Shown here piece by piece: positions 7,391 to 17,141 of a stretch of 64,000 nucleotides of DNA (the stretch's first letter is position 1; the number at the start of each line of letters is the position of its first letter). The notes beneath the pieces were generated by a model that did not search any database, was not told where the DNA came from, and worked only from the letters and a program-made list of their open reading frames with translations. Source of the stretch: Azospirillum sp. TSH64 (lineage in GTDB: Bacteria > Pseudomonadota > Alphaproteobacteria > Azospirillales > Azospirillaceae); contig NZ_LGQW01000015.1 of NCBI RefSeq assembly GCF_003116035.1, positions 5,180,353 to 5,244,352 on the forward strand, written 5' to 3'. The position numbers were made by a program, and so were the translations under genes.

Positions 7391-9220
7391 TCAGAAACCG
7401 ACGCTGACGCCGACGAAGCCGCCGTAATCGCGGCGGTTCTCCTCGCCCAGCCTGGCATTCAGGCCCAGCGTGCCGGTCACCGACTCCGCCAGCTTGAAGG
7501 AGGCGCCCGCCGTCAGGTCGACATAGCTGCGGTCCGGCTTCGCCACCGCCACATCATAGGCCAGCGTGGAAATGCTGCGGCTTTCCACCGTGATGGAGCG
7601 CTGGTCGTCCTTGAACTCCCGGTTCAGCGTCACCTTGGCATAGGGCAGGACGCTGCCGAAATCGTAGGCCGCCTGATAGCCGATGCTGCCGACCAGCGAA
7701 TTGCGGGTCTGCGAGCGGTAGGTGAAGCCGAACAGGCTGTTGTCCTCACTGAATCCCTCGACCTCGACATGCTGGTATCGCAGGCCCAGCACCGGACCAT
7801 GGGTCAGCCCGCCGGTCATGAACTCGTAGCCGCCCTCGGCACCGATGGACGCGTTGATCCCCTCGGTGTTGCCGCTGGTGGAATGGTCGGTGCCGTTGAT
7901 GCTGACGCCGCGGCGCAGGTCGTAGTCGGCGAAGCCGATGGAGCCGACGCCGTTCACGAAGGCACCGCCCATGCGGTAGACGCCGTAGCCGCTCAGCACA
8001 TACTCCCGCTGCTTGTAATCGCCGCCGGTGGAGAAGCTGCCGCGGTAATGCGACGCCGTGCCGGCCACGCCGAGCAGAAGATTCTCGGTGAAGCGCTTGT
8101 CGATGCCGACGCTGACCGACAGCGGCGTGCCGCGCACCTCCGCCTGACCGCCGGCCCCAGGGTCGCCAGTGCGGTCGCTGGTCAGCCGCCCGACTCCTCC
8201 GCTGATCCAGGCGCCGCTGGTGCCGGGCTTGCGGCTCCACAGGCTGGTCGCTGCCTGGGCCAGAATGGTGGAGGTCAGGCGGTCACGGGTATGGATCGGC
8301 GATTCGGCGAGCTGCGCGACATTGCCGGGAGCGGTCAGCGCGTTCAGCACGAAGTCCGATACCGCGCGATGCCCGGCGGTGGTCGGATGGACGCCATCGG
8401 CGAACAGATAGGTCTGCGCCGCGTTGGGCGCCACCAGAGTTCCGGAGGTACAGAGCAGCGAACTGCTGGTGGTGCAGGCGGTGCCGGTCACATTGGTGAA
8501 GCCGTAGGCCGCCGGATCGGCCACCGCCGCCCGCAGCAGGGAATAGGTGTCGATGGGAATGACCGATACGCCGGCATTCGCCAGCCCCAGCGTGACCAGC
8601 TGGTTATAGCCACTGACAAGTTGCGTGATCTGTGCCGCCGCGGCTGAGCCCTGCGCCCGCCCGAACGGCGTCGATCCAATGTCCGGCACCGTCGGTACCA
8701 AGATCGTGCGCGCCCCGGCGGCGCGCAGACGCGCCACCTGCGTCACCAGATCGCCGGCGGCCTGCGTCACCGTCGCCTGTGCGGTGGCGGGGTTGGTGAG
8801 TGCCGTGAAGATGTCGTTCGCTCCACCCCAGACGGTGTAGAGCGCATTCGGATCGGCCCGGCCGCCGCTGGAGGCCAGATAGCCGGAGATCTGTGTCGCC
8901 ACGCTGGGGGCGAGCGCCGTCGGGCCGGTCGCTGGAAAGCCGACCGAGGTATTCACCCGCGCGCCGCCGACCGCATAGTCGGTGCCGCCCCGCGCCGCCG
9001 TGGTGGCTGAGGTCCCGAGCGTCCCGGCGACGGTCTCCGCCCACACCGGCCCCGGGTTGGTGGTGAACTTGCCGCCGACGGGCAGGAGCGACTGGAACAC
9101 GCCGCTGTCGGTCAGGCTGTCGCCGAAGAAGATGGTGGAGGAGTAATCCGCCGCAACGGCCGGAACCGCGGCGACCGCGGTCAGACAGGTGGCGAGCGCG
9201 GCGATCCTGACGCGGTTCAT
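7391..9220 (-). CDS. Autotransporter GDSL-family esterase/lipase
   Basis: A 609-residue protein that carries its own outer-membrane exporter (type Va secretion). A signal peptide (about 1-23, cut after AVAA) precedes an SGNH/GDSL esterase domain: block I FFGDSLTDSG with nucleophile Ser35, block III GGANDIF and the Asp-His block DGVHPT near residue 295. From about residue 330 the C-terminal half shows alternating beta-strand patterns of a 12-stranded barrel (GAWISGGVGRLTS, GYEFMTGG, VGSIGYQAAYDFG) and ends in the outer-membrane signature GVSVGF. The esterase is probably displayed on the cell surface, acting on lipids or polymer esters. It breaks the usual pyrG-kdsA neighbourhood. Confidence 0.93.
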   Translation of the reverse strand: MNRVRIAALATCLTAVAAVPAVAADYSSTIFFGDSLTDSGVFQSLLPVGGKFTTNPGPVWAETVAGTLGTSATTAARGGTDYAVGGARVNTSVGFPATGPTALAPSVATQISGYLASSGGRADPNALYTVWGGANDIFTALTNPATAQATVTQAAGDLVTQVARLRAAGARTILVPTVPDIGSTPFGRAQGSAAAAQITQLVSGYNQLVTLGLANAGVSVIPIDTYSLLRAAVADPAAYGFTNVTGTACTTSSSLLCTSGTLVAPNAAQTYLFADGVHPTTAGHRAVSDFVLNALTAPGNVAQLAESPIHTRDRLTSTILAQAATSLWSRKPGTSGAWISGGVGRLTSDRTGDPGAGGQAEVRGTPLSVSVGIDKRFTENLLLGVAGTASHYRGSFSTGGDYKQREYVLSGYGVYRMGGAFVNGVGSIGFADYDLRRGVSINGTDHSTSGNTEGINASIGAEGGYEFMTGGLTHGPVLGLRYQHVEVEGFSEDNSLFGFTYRSQTRNSLVGSIGYQAAYDFGSVLPYAKVTLNREFKDDQRSITVESRSISTLAYDVAVAKPDRSYVDLTAGASFKLAESVTGTLGLNARLGEENRRDYGGFVGVSVGF

Positions 9221-9324
9221 AGCCCTTCCCCGATCATATTGTTTGATTGTCCGATTTTCAGACGATCGTCGCACAAGGGTACCGAACGCGCAAGAAACAT
9301 GACGTATAGGGAAGGTTGCCGGCA

Positions 9325-9356
9325 GCAAAAAGCCCCGCCTGTGAGGACGGGGCTTT
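9325..9356 (-). terminator. Rho-independent terminator of pyrG
   Basis: Read on the minus strand, an AAAGCCCCG...CGGGGC stem is followed by a T5 run, 31 bases after the pyrG stop. It separates pyrG transcription from the autotransporter gene downstream. Confidence 0.85.
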
Positions 9357-9386
9357 CCGTAACTGAGGACGGTCGATCTGAAACGG

Positions 9387-11018
<1,632 letters not shown>

Positions 11019-11046
11019 GTCCGTCCGAAGAGCTTGAGAGCTGTTC

Positions 11047-11098
11047 CATGTCCCCTGAGGGGACGGATTTGCCATGTCCCCTTAGGGGGCGGAGTTTT
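11047..11098 (-). repeat. Tandem 26-bp hairpin repeat in the pyrG leader
   Basis: Two successive copies of a 26-base unit (11047-11072 and 11073-11098), each starting CCATGTCCCCT and holding a stem of GTCCCC with GGGGAC or GGGGGC around a three-base loop. They lie 29 bases upstream of the pyrG start and could act on its transcription or translation; function is unknown. Confidence 0.55.
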
Positions 11099-11169
11099 CA
11101 CGCCCCCCGATGGAGGCGAATGTTCCAGTCCCCGGAGAGCCGCAGCGGCGCCAGCCGCAATCAGCCCTC

Positions 11170-11203
11170 AAAAGAAAGAGGCGGCTTCGGGGAGGCCGCC
11201 TCG
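11170..11203 (-). terminator. Rho-independent terminator of secG
   Basis: On the minus strand a GAGGCGGC/GCCGCCTC stem with a short loop is followed by TTTCTTTT, 38 bases after the secG stop. Confidence 0.8.
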
Positions 11204-11240
11204 CTGTCCGCTTCGCACCCGTGCGCTGGGAACTGTCCCG

Positions 11241-11573
11241 TTACTGGGACACCGGCGGCGCAGGTTGGGCCGGAGCGGCCGGCTGGGCCGGGGCCGTCGA
11301 AGCCGCCGGGCTCGCCGGCAGCGTGTCGATGATCGACGCCGGGCGCGAATGACCGCCGGCCAGGATCGCCAGCACGATGCTGGTGGCGAAGAAGCAGCCC
11401 GCCAGAATGCCGGTGGTCCGCGTCAGCAGGTTGGCCGTGCCGCGGGTGCTCATCATGCCGCCCATCGTGCCGCCGCCGATGCCGAGCCCGCCGCCTTCCG
11501 ACCGCTGGATCAGGATCACACCGACCAGCCCGACGGCGATCAGCAGGTGAATGACCAGAATCACCGATTCCAT
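11241..11573 (-). CDS. secG: Preprotein translocase subunit SecG
   Basis: A 110-residue inner-membrane component of the SecYEG channel. Two membrane helices are visible (VILVIHLLIAVGLVGVILIQ and GILAGCFFATSIVLAILAG) joined by the family loop RSEGGGLGIGGG, then TRTTGIL. The C-terminal tail after residue 80 is Pro/Ala-rich and cytoplasmic, a common alphaproteobacterial extension. GGTGAG lies eight bases before ATG 11573. It sits between tpiA and pyrG, a common order in this class. Confidence 0.96.
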   Translation of the reverse strand: MESVILVIHLLIAVGLVGVILIQRSEGGGLGIGGGTMGGMMSTRGTANLLTRTTGILAGCFFATSIVLAILAGGHSRPASIIDTLPASPAASTAPAQPAAPAQPAPPVSQ

Positions 11574-11760
11574 GCGATGCTCACCCCACACCATCCCAAA
11601 AATCGAATAGCGCGCCACAGGCCGTCTTAAGGGCCCGTGGCGCGCGCCCATTGTTTGTACCGCGCCATCGCGCGATATGCCAGCGCCAAAATACCTGAGC
11701 CTTATCCGTTGGCGGCATGGCTGACACCGATGGGCGCCATGCCGACTGGAAAGGCCGGCA

Positions 11761-12516
11761 TCAGCGGCAGGCGGTGCCGATGGCCCAGAAATCGTCGGCC
11801 TTCAGCGATGCACCGCCGACCAAGGCGCCGTCGACATTCTCCACCGCCATCAGCTCCGCCGCGTTGCCCGGCTTGACCGAGCCGCCATAGAGGATGCGGA
11901 CCTTGGCGGACTCCGCGATCTTGCCGTCCAGTTCTGCGCGGATATGGGCGTGCATCGCCTTCACGTCGTCCGGGGTCGCGGTCTTGCCGGTGCCGATGGC
12001 CCAGACCGGCTCATAGGCGATGACAGTGTTGTCGGCCGTCGCATCGGCGGGGATGGAGCCGGCCAGTTGCCCCGACACCACGGCGTTGGCTTGGCCGGCA
12101 TCGCGCTGCGCCTCGGTCTCGCCGACGCAGATGATGGTGACGAGTCCCTCCTTGTGGGCGGCCACCGCCTTGGCGTTCACCACGGCGTCGCTCTCGCCAT
12201 GGTCGGCGCGGCGCTCCGAATGGCCGAGGATGACGAAGCGGCAGCCGGCGTCCTTCAGCATGGTCGGCGCGACGTCGCCGGTGTGGGCGCCGGACGTCTT
12301 CGGCGCGCAATCCTGACCGCCCAGCGCCAGCGGGCTGTCGGCGATCGCCTCGCCCACCGGGAACAGCAGTGGAAAGGGCGGGCAGACCAGCATGTCGAAA
12401 GCGACCGGCCCGGCGCCCTTCAGCCGCCCGGCGAGGTCGGAGGCGAGGTCCAGCCCGTCGGCCTTCAACCCGTTCATCTTCCAGTTTCCGGCGATCAGCT
12501 TCCGGTTGGCGGTCAT
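11761..12516 (-). CDS. tpiA: Triosephosphate isomerase
   Basis: A 251-residue glycolytic TIM barrel interconverting dihydroxyacetone phosphate and glyceraldehyde 3-phosphate. Catalytic Lys in AGNWKMN (near 13), His in ILGHSERR (near 97) and Glu in AYEPVWAIGTG (near 167), plus the phosphate-binding LYGGSVKPGN and VDGALVGGASL, are all present. AAGGAA precedes ATG 12516. It is the first gene of the minus-strand tpiA-secG-pyrG run and is divergent from mbfA. Confidence 0.97.
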   Translation of the reverse strand: MTANRKLIAGNWKMNGLKADGLDLASDLAGRLKGAGPVAFDMLVCPPFPLLFPVGEAIADSPLALGGQDCAPKTSGAHTGDVAPTMLKDAGCRFVILGHSERRADHGESDAVVNAKAVAAHKEGLVTIICVGETEAQRDAGQANAVVSGQLAGSIPADATADNTVIAYEPVWAIGTGKTATPDDVKAMHAHIRAELDGKIAESAKVRILYGGSVKPGNAAELMAVENVDGALVGGASLKADDFWAIGTACR

Positions 12517-12820
12517 GGTCGTTTCCTTCTTGTCTCGGCTTTATATGGGAACTTGTGGAACGTTCTTGGCCTCTCGTGGTCAAAGCCCATAGCAAGCCCG
12601 CCGCGGAATTTCCACTCACCCGACCGGCACATCTCCCCCCGAAAGCCATAAGAGACATCTTGTAGCAGTCCCCGGCGGAGGCCGGCCAGACGCCCTCCGG
12701 CAAGGCCGGATCACATCCTCGGCGGAGCCGCACCATACGAAGTGCCATGTTGCGGATGCCCCTTTCCGGAATAGCATCATTTGCAGCGCACCAACTCCCC
12801 GCGGCGAAGGCCTGACCACG
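12517..12820. other. Intergenic region between divergent tpiA and mbfA
   Basis: No convincing gene is seen in these 304 bases. The region must hold promoters for both flanking genes. I could not identify an iron-control element with confidence, although mbfA homologues are iron-regulated in other alphaproteobacteria. Confidence 0.5.
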
Positions 12821-13777
12821 ATGAAGAACTTCTCGGACCTGACGGAAAAGGAACTGCTGGCACTCGCCATCGCGCTGGAGGAGGAGGACAGCCGCATCTA
12901 CGACGAGTTCGCCCACGGTCTTGCCGACAAATACCCGGACACGGCGAAGCTGTTCCGCGCGATGGCGTCGGAGGAAAGCGGGCACCGTCATCGGCTGCTT
13001 GAACTGTTCCAGGCACGATTCGGTGACCACATCCCGCTGATCCGCCGCCAGGACGTGAAGGGCTTCGTCGAGCGCAAGCCGGTCTGGCTGACCCGCCCGC
13101 TGGGACTCGACACCGTGCGGCGGCAGGCCGAACTGATGGAGGCGGAAACCAAGCGCTTCTACACCCGCGCCGCCGAACGGTCGCAGGACACCGCAATCCG
13201 CCAGCTTCTGGGCGACCTGGCGGAAGAGGAACGGCGGCACGAGGCCAAGGCCGAGCGGCTGGAGGCGAAATACGTCTCGCCCCAGGTGCGGGAGCAGGAG
13301 CACGAATCGGAACGGCGTCTGTTCCTCCTGCAGATCGTGCAACCGGGTCTCGCCGGGCTGATGGACGGGTCGGTGTCCACGCTGGCCCCGCTGTTCGCCG
13401 CCGCCTTCGCCACCCAAAGCAGCCACGAGACCTTTCTGGTCGGCCTCGCCGCCTCCATCGGCGCCGGGATCTCAATGGGGTTCGCCGAGGCACTGTCCGA
13501 CAACGGGTCGCTGACCGGGCGCGGCAGCCCCTGGCTGCGCGGGCTGGTCTGCGGCGCCATGACCACGCTTGGCGGGCTCGGCCACGCCCTGCCCTATCTG
13601 ATCCCGCATTTCTGGACGGCGACCGCCGTCGCCATCGCCGTGGTGGCGGTGGAACTGGCCGTCATCGCCTGGATCCGCAACCGTTACATGGACACGCCGC
13701 TGTTGTCCGCCGCCTTCCAGGTGGTGGTCGGCGGGCTGCTCGTCTTCGGCACCGGCATCCTGATCGGCAGCGCCTGA
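12821..13777 (+). CDS. mbfA: Membrane-bound ferritin MbfA (ferritin-like domain plus VIT1/CCC1 membrane domain)
   Basis: A 318-residue two-domain protein. The first ~150 residues form a ferritin-like four-helix bundle with iron ligands in LEEEDSRIYDEF, ASEESGHRHRL, MEAETKRFY and AEEERRHEAKAE. The C-terminal half is a VIT1/CCC1-type membrane domain with LAGLMDGSVSTLAPLFAAAF, GLAASIGAGISMGFAEALSD and two further hydrophobic helices. In Bradyrhizobium and Agrobacterium MbfA exports iron and protects against iron and peroxide stress under Irr control; the same role is inferred here. GAAGG lies ten bases before the ATG. A MarR-type gene follows on the same strand. Confidence 0.92.
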   Translation: MKNFSDLTEKELLALAIALEEEDSRIYDEFAHGLADKYPDTAKLFRAMASEESGHRHRLLELFQARFGDHIPLIRRQDVKGFVERKPVWLTRPLGLDTVRRQAELMEAETKRFYTRAAERSQDTAIRQLLGDLAEEERRHEAKAERLEAKYVSPQVREQEHESERRLFLLQIVQPGLAGLMDGSVSTLAPLFAAAFATQSSHETFLVGLAASIGAGISMGFAEALSDNGSLTGRGSPWLRGLVCGAMTTLGGLGHALPYLIPHFWTATAVAIAVVAVELAVIAWIRNRYMDTPLLSAAFQVVVGGLLVFGTGILIGSA

Positions 13778-13890
13778 GCGCGGGAGGAAAAGCCGTTTTC
13801 GGGAACGAGCTTGTTCTTGTAACCGGACGCACGATTGTTTATGTCTGAGTTGCTGTCCTAATTAGAACAAATCGAACCGACCGCGTCGCC

Positions 13891-14403
13891 ATGGCTGACC
13901 TTAAAGCGGGTGTGAACCAGCTCTTTCTCCGTGAGGAGGAACTCCGAACCGGGATGGAGCTGCTTTTCTACGCCTATCGCGAATTCACCGCCGAGCCGGA
14001 CGAAATTCTGGCAGAGATCGGCTTCGGCCGCGCGCATCACCGCGTGATCTACTTCGTCGGCCGTTATCCGAGGATCACGGTGTCGGAACTGCTGGCGATC
14101 CTGAAAATCACCAAGCAGAGCCTGTCGCGCGTGCTGGGCGAGCTGGTCCGCCAGGGCTTCATCGACCAGCAGACCGGTGCCCGCGACCGAAGGCAGCGGC
14201 TGCTGGAGTTGACTGAAAAGGGCGTGGAGCTGGAGCGCCAGCTGTCCGAGACCCAGCGTCAGCGCATCGCCCGCGCCTATCGCATGGCGGGGGCCGAGGC
14301 AGTGGAGGGGTTCCGCAAGGTGATGATGGGCATGCTGGACGAGGAGGACCGGGCGAAATTCGCGCCGCCCGTTCCCCCTGCCCGTCTTGCCGTCAAACGC
14401 TGA
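13891..14403 (+). CDS. MarR-family transcriptional regulator, PetP-like
   Basis: A 170-residue winged-helix regulator. The helix-turn-helix covers ITVSELLAILKITKQSLSRVLGELV (about 61-85), and the wing is QQTGARDRRQRLLELTEKG, with flanking dimerisation helices. The pairing with a downstream OmpR-type gene recalls PetP-PetR of Rhodobacter capsulatus, but here a minus-strand gene lies between them. The 5' leader contains TTGTTCT (13811) and its inverted copy AGAACAA (13864), which could be an autoregulatory site. Its stop codon lies inside an inverted repeat shared with the convergent neighbour. Confidence 0.9.
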   Translation: MADLKAGVNQLFLREEELRTGMELLFYAYREFTAEPDEILAEIGFGRAHHRVIYFVGRYPRITVSELLAILKITKQSLSRVLGELVRQGFIDQQTGARDRRQRLLELTEKGVELERQLSETQRQRIARAYRMAGAEAVEGFRKVMMGMLDEEDRAKFAPPVPPARLAVKR

Positions 14404-14428
14404 TCCGGAAAACGTCGAAGCGGATCAG
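14400..14428. terminator. Inverted repeat spanning two convergent stop codons
   Basis: CTGATCCG and CGGATCAG (8 bp) enclose a 13-base loop and contain the TGA of the MarR gene and the TGA of the convergent small gene. It could be a shared bidirectional terminator, though no T-runs flank it. Confidence 0.35.
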
Positions 14429-14715
14429 CCGGCTTTCGATTCGATGGTCTCCACCGGAGCTGCGGTTTGGGCCTCCGCCGGGGTTGCCTCGGTCGGCTTG
14501 GCTTCGGTTGCGCCGTCGGCCGGCTTTTCAGCGGCCGTCTTCGCCTCGTTGGGATTGCGGCGGCGGAAACCACCCTTGCGGTAAACCACGTTTTCGGAAG
14601 CGCCCGGTGGGCATTGAACGATATTCCCGCCCTTTGCCAGGAAGGCACGGGTCATGTCGGCGAGGTCTTGGGCGTCCAGGTCCCGGGGGTCGTTGGACCT
14701 GTTGTGGTCGGCCAT
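14425..14715 (-). CDS. Small conserved-looking protein of unknown function
   Basis: A 96-residue soluble protein. The first half has a plausible fold with NDPRDLDAQDLADMTRAFLAKGGNIVQCPPG and a basic patch YRKGGFRRRNPNE; the second half (from about 57) is a low-complexity Ala/Glu/Thr/Pro tail, likely disordered. No enzyme motif or membrane segment is seen. The FLAKGG-x3-x-CPPG segment looks like a conserved short motif, but I do not recognise the family. It starts at ATG 14715, divergent from the OmpR-type regulator, and converges on the MarR gene. Confidence 0.7.
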   Translation of the reverse strand: MADHNRSNDPRDLDAQDLADMTRAFLAKGGNIVQCPPGASENVVYRKGGFRRRNPNEAKTAAEKPADGATEAKPTEATPAEAQTAAPVETIESKAG

Positions 14716-14883
14716 CGTGATCGCTCCTCGTGTCTCTCGGCCCTCAGCGGAGGGCACATGGAGATTAACACGGATCAAGGCCAAAACGGCCAAGCGCTTA
14801 CACGACTGCCCGCCATGCATACCCAAGATATGTTCCGCAGGCGCCTCTATGTCGATTGCGGGGAGCCGCGTTATAGTCCGGCC

Positions 14884-15585
14884 ATGACCGAAGATCAGCC
14901 CCACATCCTGGTCGTCGACGACGACACCCGCCTGCGCGAACTCTTGCGCAAATACCTCGCCGGCAACGGCTTTCTGGTCAGCACCGCCCGCGATGCCGCC
15001 GACGCGCGGGCACAGCTGGGCGGGCTGGCCTTCGACCTGCTGGTGCTCGACATCATGATGCCGGGCGAATCGGGGCTGTCGCTGACCGAATCGCTCCGGC
15101 GCGAGCGGGACCTGCCGATCCTGCTGCTGACCGCGCGGGACGAGCCGGACGACCGCATCGCCGGACTGGAGGCCGGAGCCGACGACTATCTCGCCAAGCC
15201 CTTCAACCCGCGCGAGCTGCTGCTGCGCATCAACTCCATCCTGCGCCGGCAGGCGGCACGCCCGCCGGAACCGACGGCGCCGCCGGCTGCTCCGGTCCGG
15301 CTCGGTCCCCTCACCTACCTGCCCGACCGGGACGAGTTGCGCCAGGGCGACGAGGTGATCCGCCTGACCACGGCGGAGGCCAGCCTGCTGCGCATCCTCG
15401 CCACCTCGCCCGGCATCACCTTCACGCGCGACGAACTGACCGAACGCAGCAAGGTCGCCGGCAATGCCCGCACCGTCGACGTCCAGGTCACGCGTTTGCG
15501 CCGCAAGATCGAGGCCGACCCGCGCGAGCCGCGTTACCTCCACACCGTCCGCGGCGAGGGGTATGTGCTGAGGCCCGATCCGTGA
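14884..15585 (+). CDS. OmpR-family response regulator, PetR-like
   Basis: A 233-residue regulator with an N-terminal receiver (acidic pocket VVDDD at 11-14, phospho-acceptor Asp56 in VLDIMMP, Thr83 in LLTARD, Lys105 in LAKPFNP) and a C-terminal winged helix (LTTAEASLLRILATSPG, NARTVDVQVTRLRRKIE, RTVRGEGYV-type end). It should bind DNA as a phosphorylated dimer. Its TGA overlaps the GTG start of the histidine kinase by four bases, so the two are a coupled two-component pair. The target genes are not evident from the window. Confidence 0.93.
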   Translation: MTEDQPHILVVDDDTRLRELLRKYLAGNGFLVSTARDAADARAQLGGLAFDLLVLDIMMPGESGLSLTESLRRERDLPILLLTARDEPDDRIAGLEAGADDYLAKPFNPRELLLRINSILRRQAARPPEPTAPPAAPVRLGPLTYLPDRDELRQGDEVIRLTTAEASLLRILATSPGITFTRDELTERSKVAGNARTVDVQVTRLRRKIEADPREPRYLHTVRGEGYVLRPDP

Positions 15586-16994
15586 CCGCGAGCGGACAGG
15601 CCGGAGCCGACAATGCTGCGGCCAGGCGGGCGGCGGCCCGCCGGGCCGAGCGGCGGCGGCGTACACCGTTTCTGAAGAGGTTCCTGCCGCGCACCCTGTT
15701 CGGCCGGTCCCTGCTGATCATCGTCACGCCGGTGATATTGGCCCAGGCGGTGGCGACCTGGATCTTCTATGACCGCCATTGGGACACGGTGACGAACCGG
15801 CTTGCCTATGCGGTCGCCGGCGACATCGCCACCGTCATCGCCGTGCTGGAACACGACCCGACGCCGGAGGGTCGCGACTGGACGCTGGCCACCGCCGCCC
15901 GCACCACCGACCTGATCGTCACCCTGGAGCCTAGCCAGATCCTGCCGGAGCAGCGCCGCCAGCAGAGCGGCCTGCTCGGCGGCCTGCTGGAACGTACGCT
16001 GGGCAAGGCGCTGGAGGACCGGGTCGGCCGTCCCTTCACCATCAACACCCGCGTCGCCCATGAATGGTACGAGATCCGGGTGCAGATGGCCGACGGCGTG
16101 CTGTCGGTGATGTCGCCGGAGCGCCGGCTGTTCACGCCCACCAGCTACATCTTCATCCTGTGGATGGTCGGATCGGCCATCGTGCTGTTCGCCGTTGCCA
16201 TCCTGTTCATGCGCAACCAGATCAGGCCGATCAAGCGGCTGGCAATCGCCGCCGATGCGCTGGGCAAGGGCCGCGACGTCTCGAACTTCAAGATGGAAGG
16301 GGCGACGGAGGTACGGCAGGCTGCATCCGCCTTCCTGCTGATGCGCGAGCGCATCCAGCGGCAGATCAACCAGCGCACCGAGATGCTGGCCGGCGTCAGC
16401 CATGACCTGCGCACGCCGCTGACCCGGATGAAGCTGGCGCTCGACATGATCGAGGATCCCGACCTCGACCCCGAGGTGGAGGAGTTGAAGGCCGACGTCG
16501 CCGAGATGGAGGAGATGATCGAGGGCTACCTCGCCTTCGCCCGCGGCGAGGGGACCGAAGCGGTGCAGCCGACCGACCTGACCCGCCTGCTGAACGAGGT
16601 CGCCGCCGGTGCCCGGCGCGAGGGAACCGAGGTGACGCTGACCGCACCGGAGGGACTGTCCCTTCCGCTGCGGCCCAATGCGGTCCGCCGCTGCATCGCC
16701 AACCTGCTGGTGAATGCCGGCCGCCATGCCGGCAGCGCCTGGGTCAAGGCGGACCGGAAGGATGGCGTGATCGAAATCACCGTGGACGACGACGGCCCCG
16801 GCATTCCCGCCTATCTGCGCGACGACGTGTTCAAGCCCTTCTTCCGCGTCGACAGCAGCCGCAATCTCGATACCGGCGGCTCTGGCCTGGGACTGACCAT
16901 CGCACGCGACGTGGCGCGCAGCCACGGCGGCGACATCACGCTGGACGACAGCCCTTACGGTGGACTGCGCGCGGTCATCCGGCTGCCGATCTGA
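15582..16994 (+). CDS. Sensor histidine kinase, EnvZ-like
   Basis: A 470-residue inner-membrane kinase paired with the upstream regulator. A basic, Arg/Ala-rich N-terminal tail precedes TM1 (about 41-63); a periplasmic domain of roughly 120 residues follows, then TM2 (about 190-210), a HAMP linker (RNQIRPIKRLAIAADALGKG), the HisKA box with His274 in GVSHDLRTPLTRMK, and a HATPase domain with N-box, VDDDGPGIP and GGSGLGLTIARDVARSHGG. The GTG start at 15582 is inside the preceding stop (GTGA). Ligand unknown; EnvZ-like architecture suggests envelope or osmotic sensing, as an inference only. Confidence 0.93.
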   Translation: MTASGQAGADNAAARRAAARRAERRRRTPFLKRFLPRTLFGRSLLIIVTPVILAQAVATWIFYDRHWDTVTNRLAYAVAGDIATVIAVLEHDPTPEGRDWTLATAARTTDLIVTLEPSQILPEQRRQQSGLLGGLLERTLGKALEDRVGRPFTINTRVAHEWYEIRVQMADGVLSVMSPERRLFTPTSYIFILWMVGSAIVLFAVAILFMRNQIRPIKRLAIAADALGKGRDVSNFKMEGATEVRQAASAFLLMRERIQRQINQRTEMLAGVSHDLRTPLTRMKLALDMIEDPDLDPEVEELKADVAEMEEMIEGYLAFARGEGTEAVQPTDLTRLLNEVAAGARREGTEVTLTAPEGLSLPLRPNAVRRCIANLLVNAGRHAGSAWVKADRKDGVIEITVDDDGPGIPAYLRDDVFKPFFRVDSSRNLDTGGSGLGLTIARDVARSHGGDITLDDSPYGGLRAVIRLPI

Positions 16995-17014
16995 TCCGAT
17001 GAGGCGATGCCATG

Positions 17015-17041
17015 AAAAAGCCCGCCTTCATTCAGGCGGGC
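17015..17041. terminator. Rho-independent terminator between convergent regulators
   Basis: GCCCGCC and GGCGGGC form a 7-bp stem (17020-17041). Read on the minus strand a T5 run follows, fitting the LuxR-type gene; on the plus strand it lies 21 bases past the kinase stop and may also serve it. Confidence 0.8.
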
Positions 17042-17141
17042 AATTCATGTCATGCAATGACTGCCTCGTCCCCCACCCTCCCTACGTGCAGTAATGCGCA
17101 GGCAGGAAAGGTGGGAACGGGGGCAATGGACGAGCGCGTGG

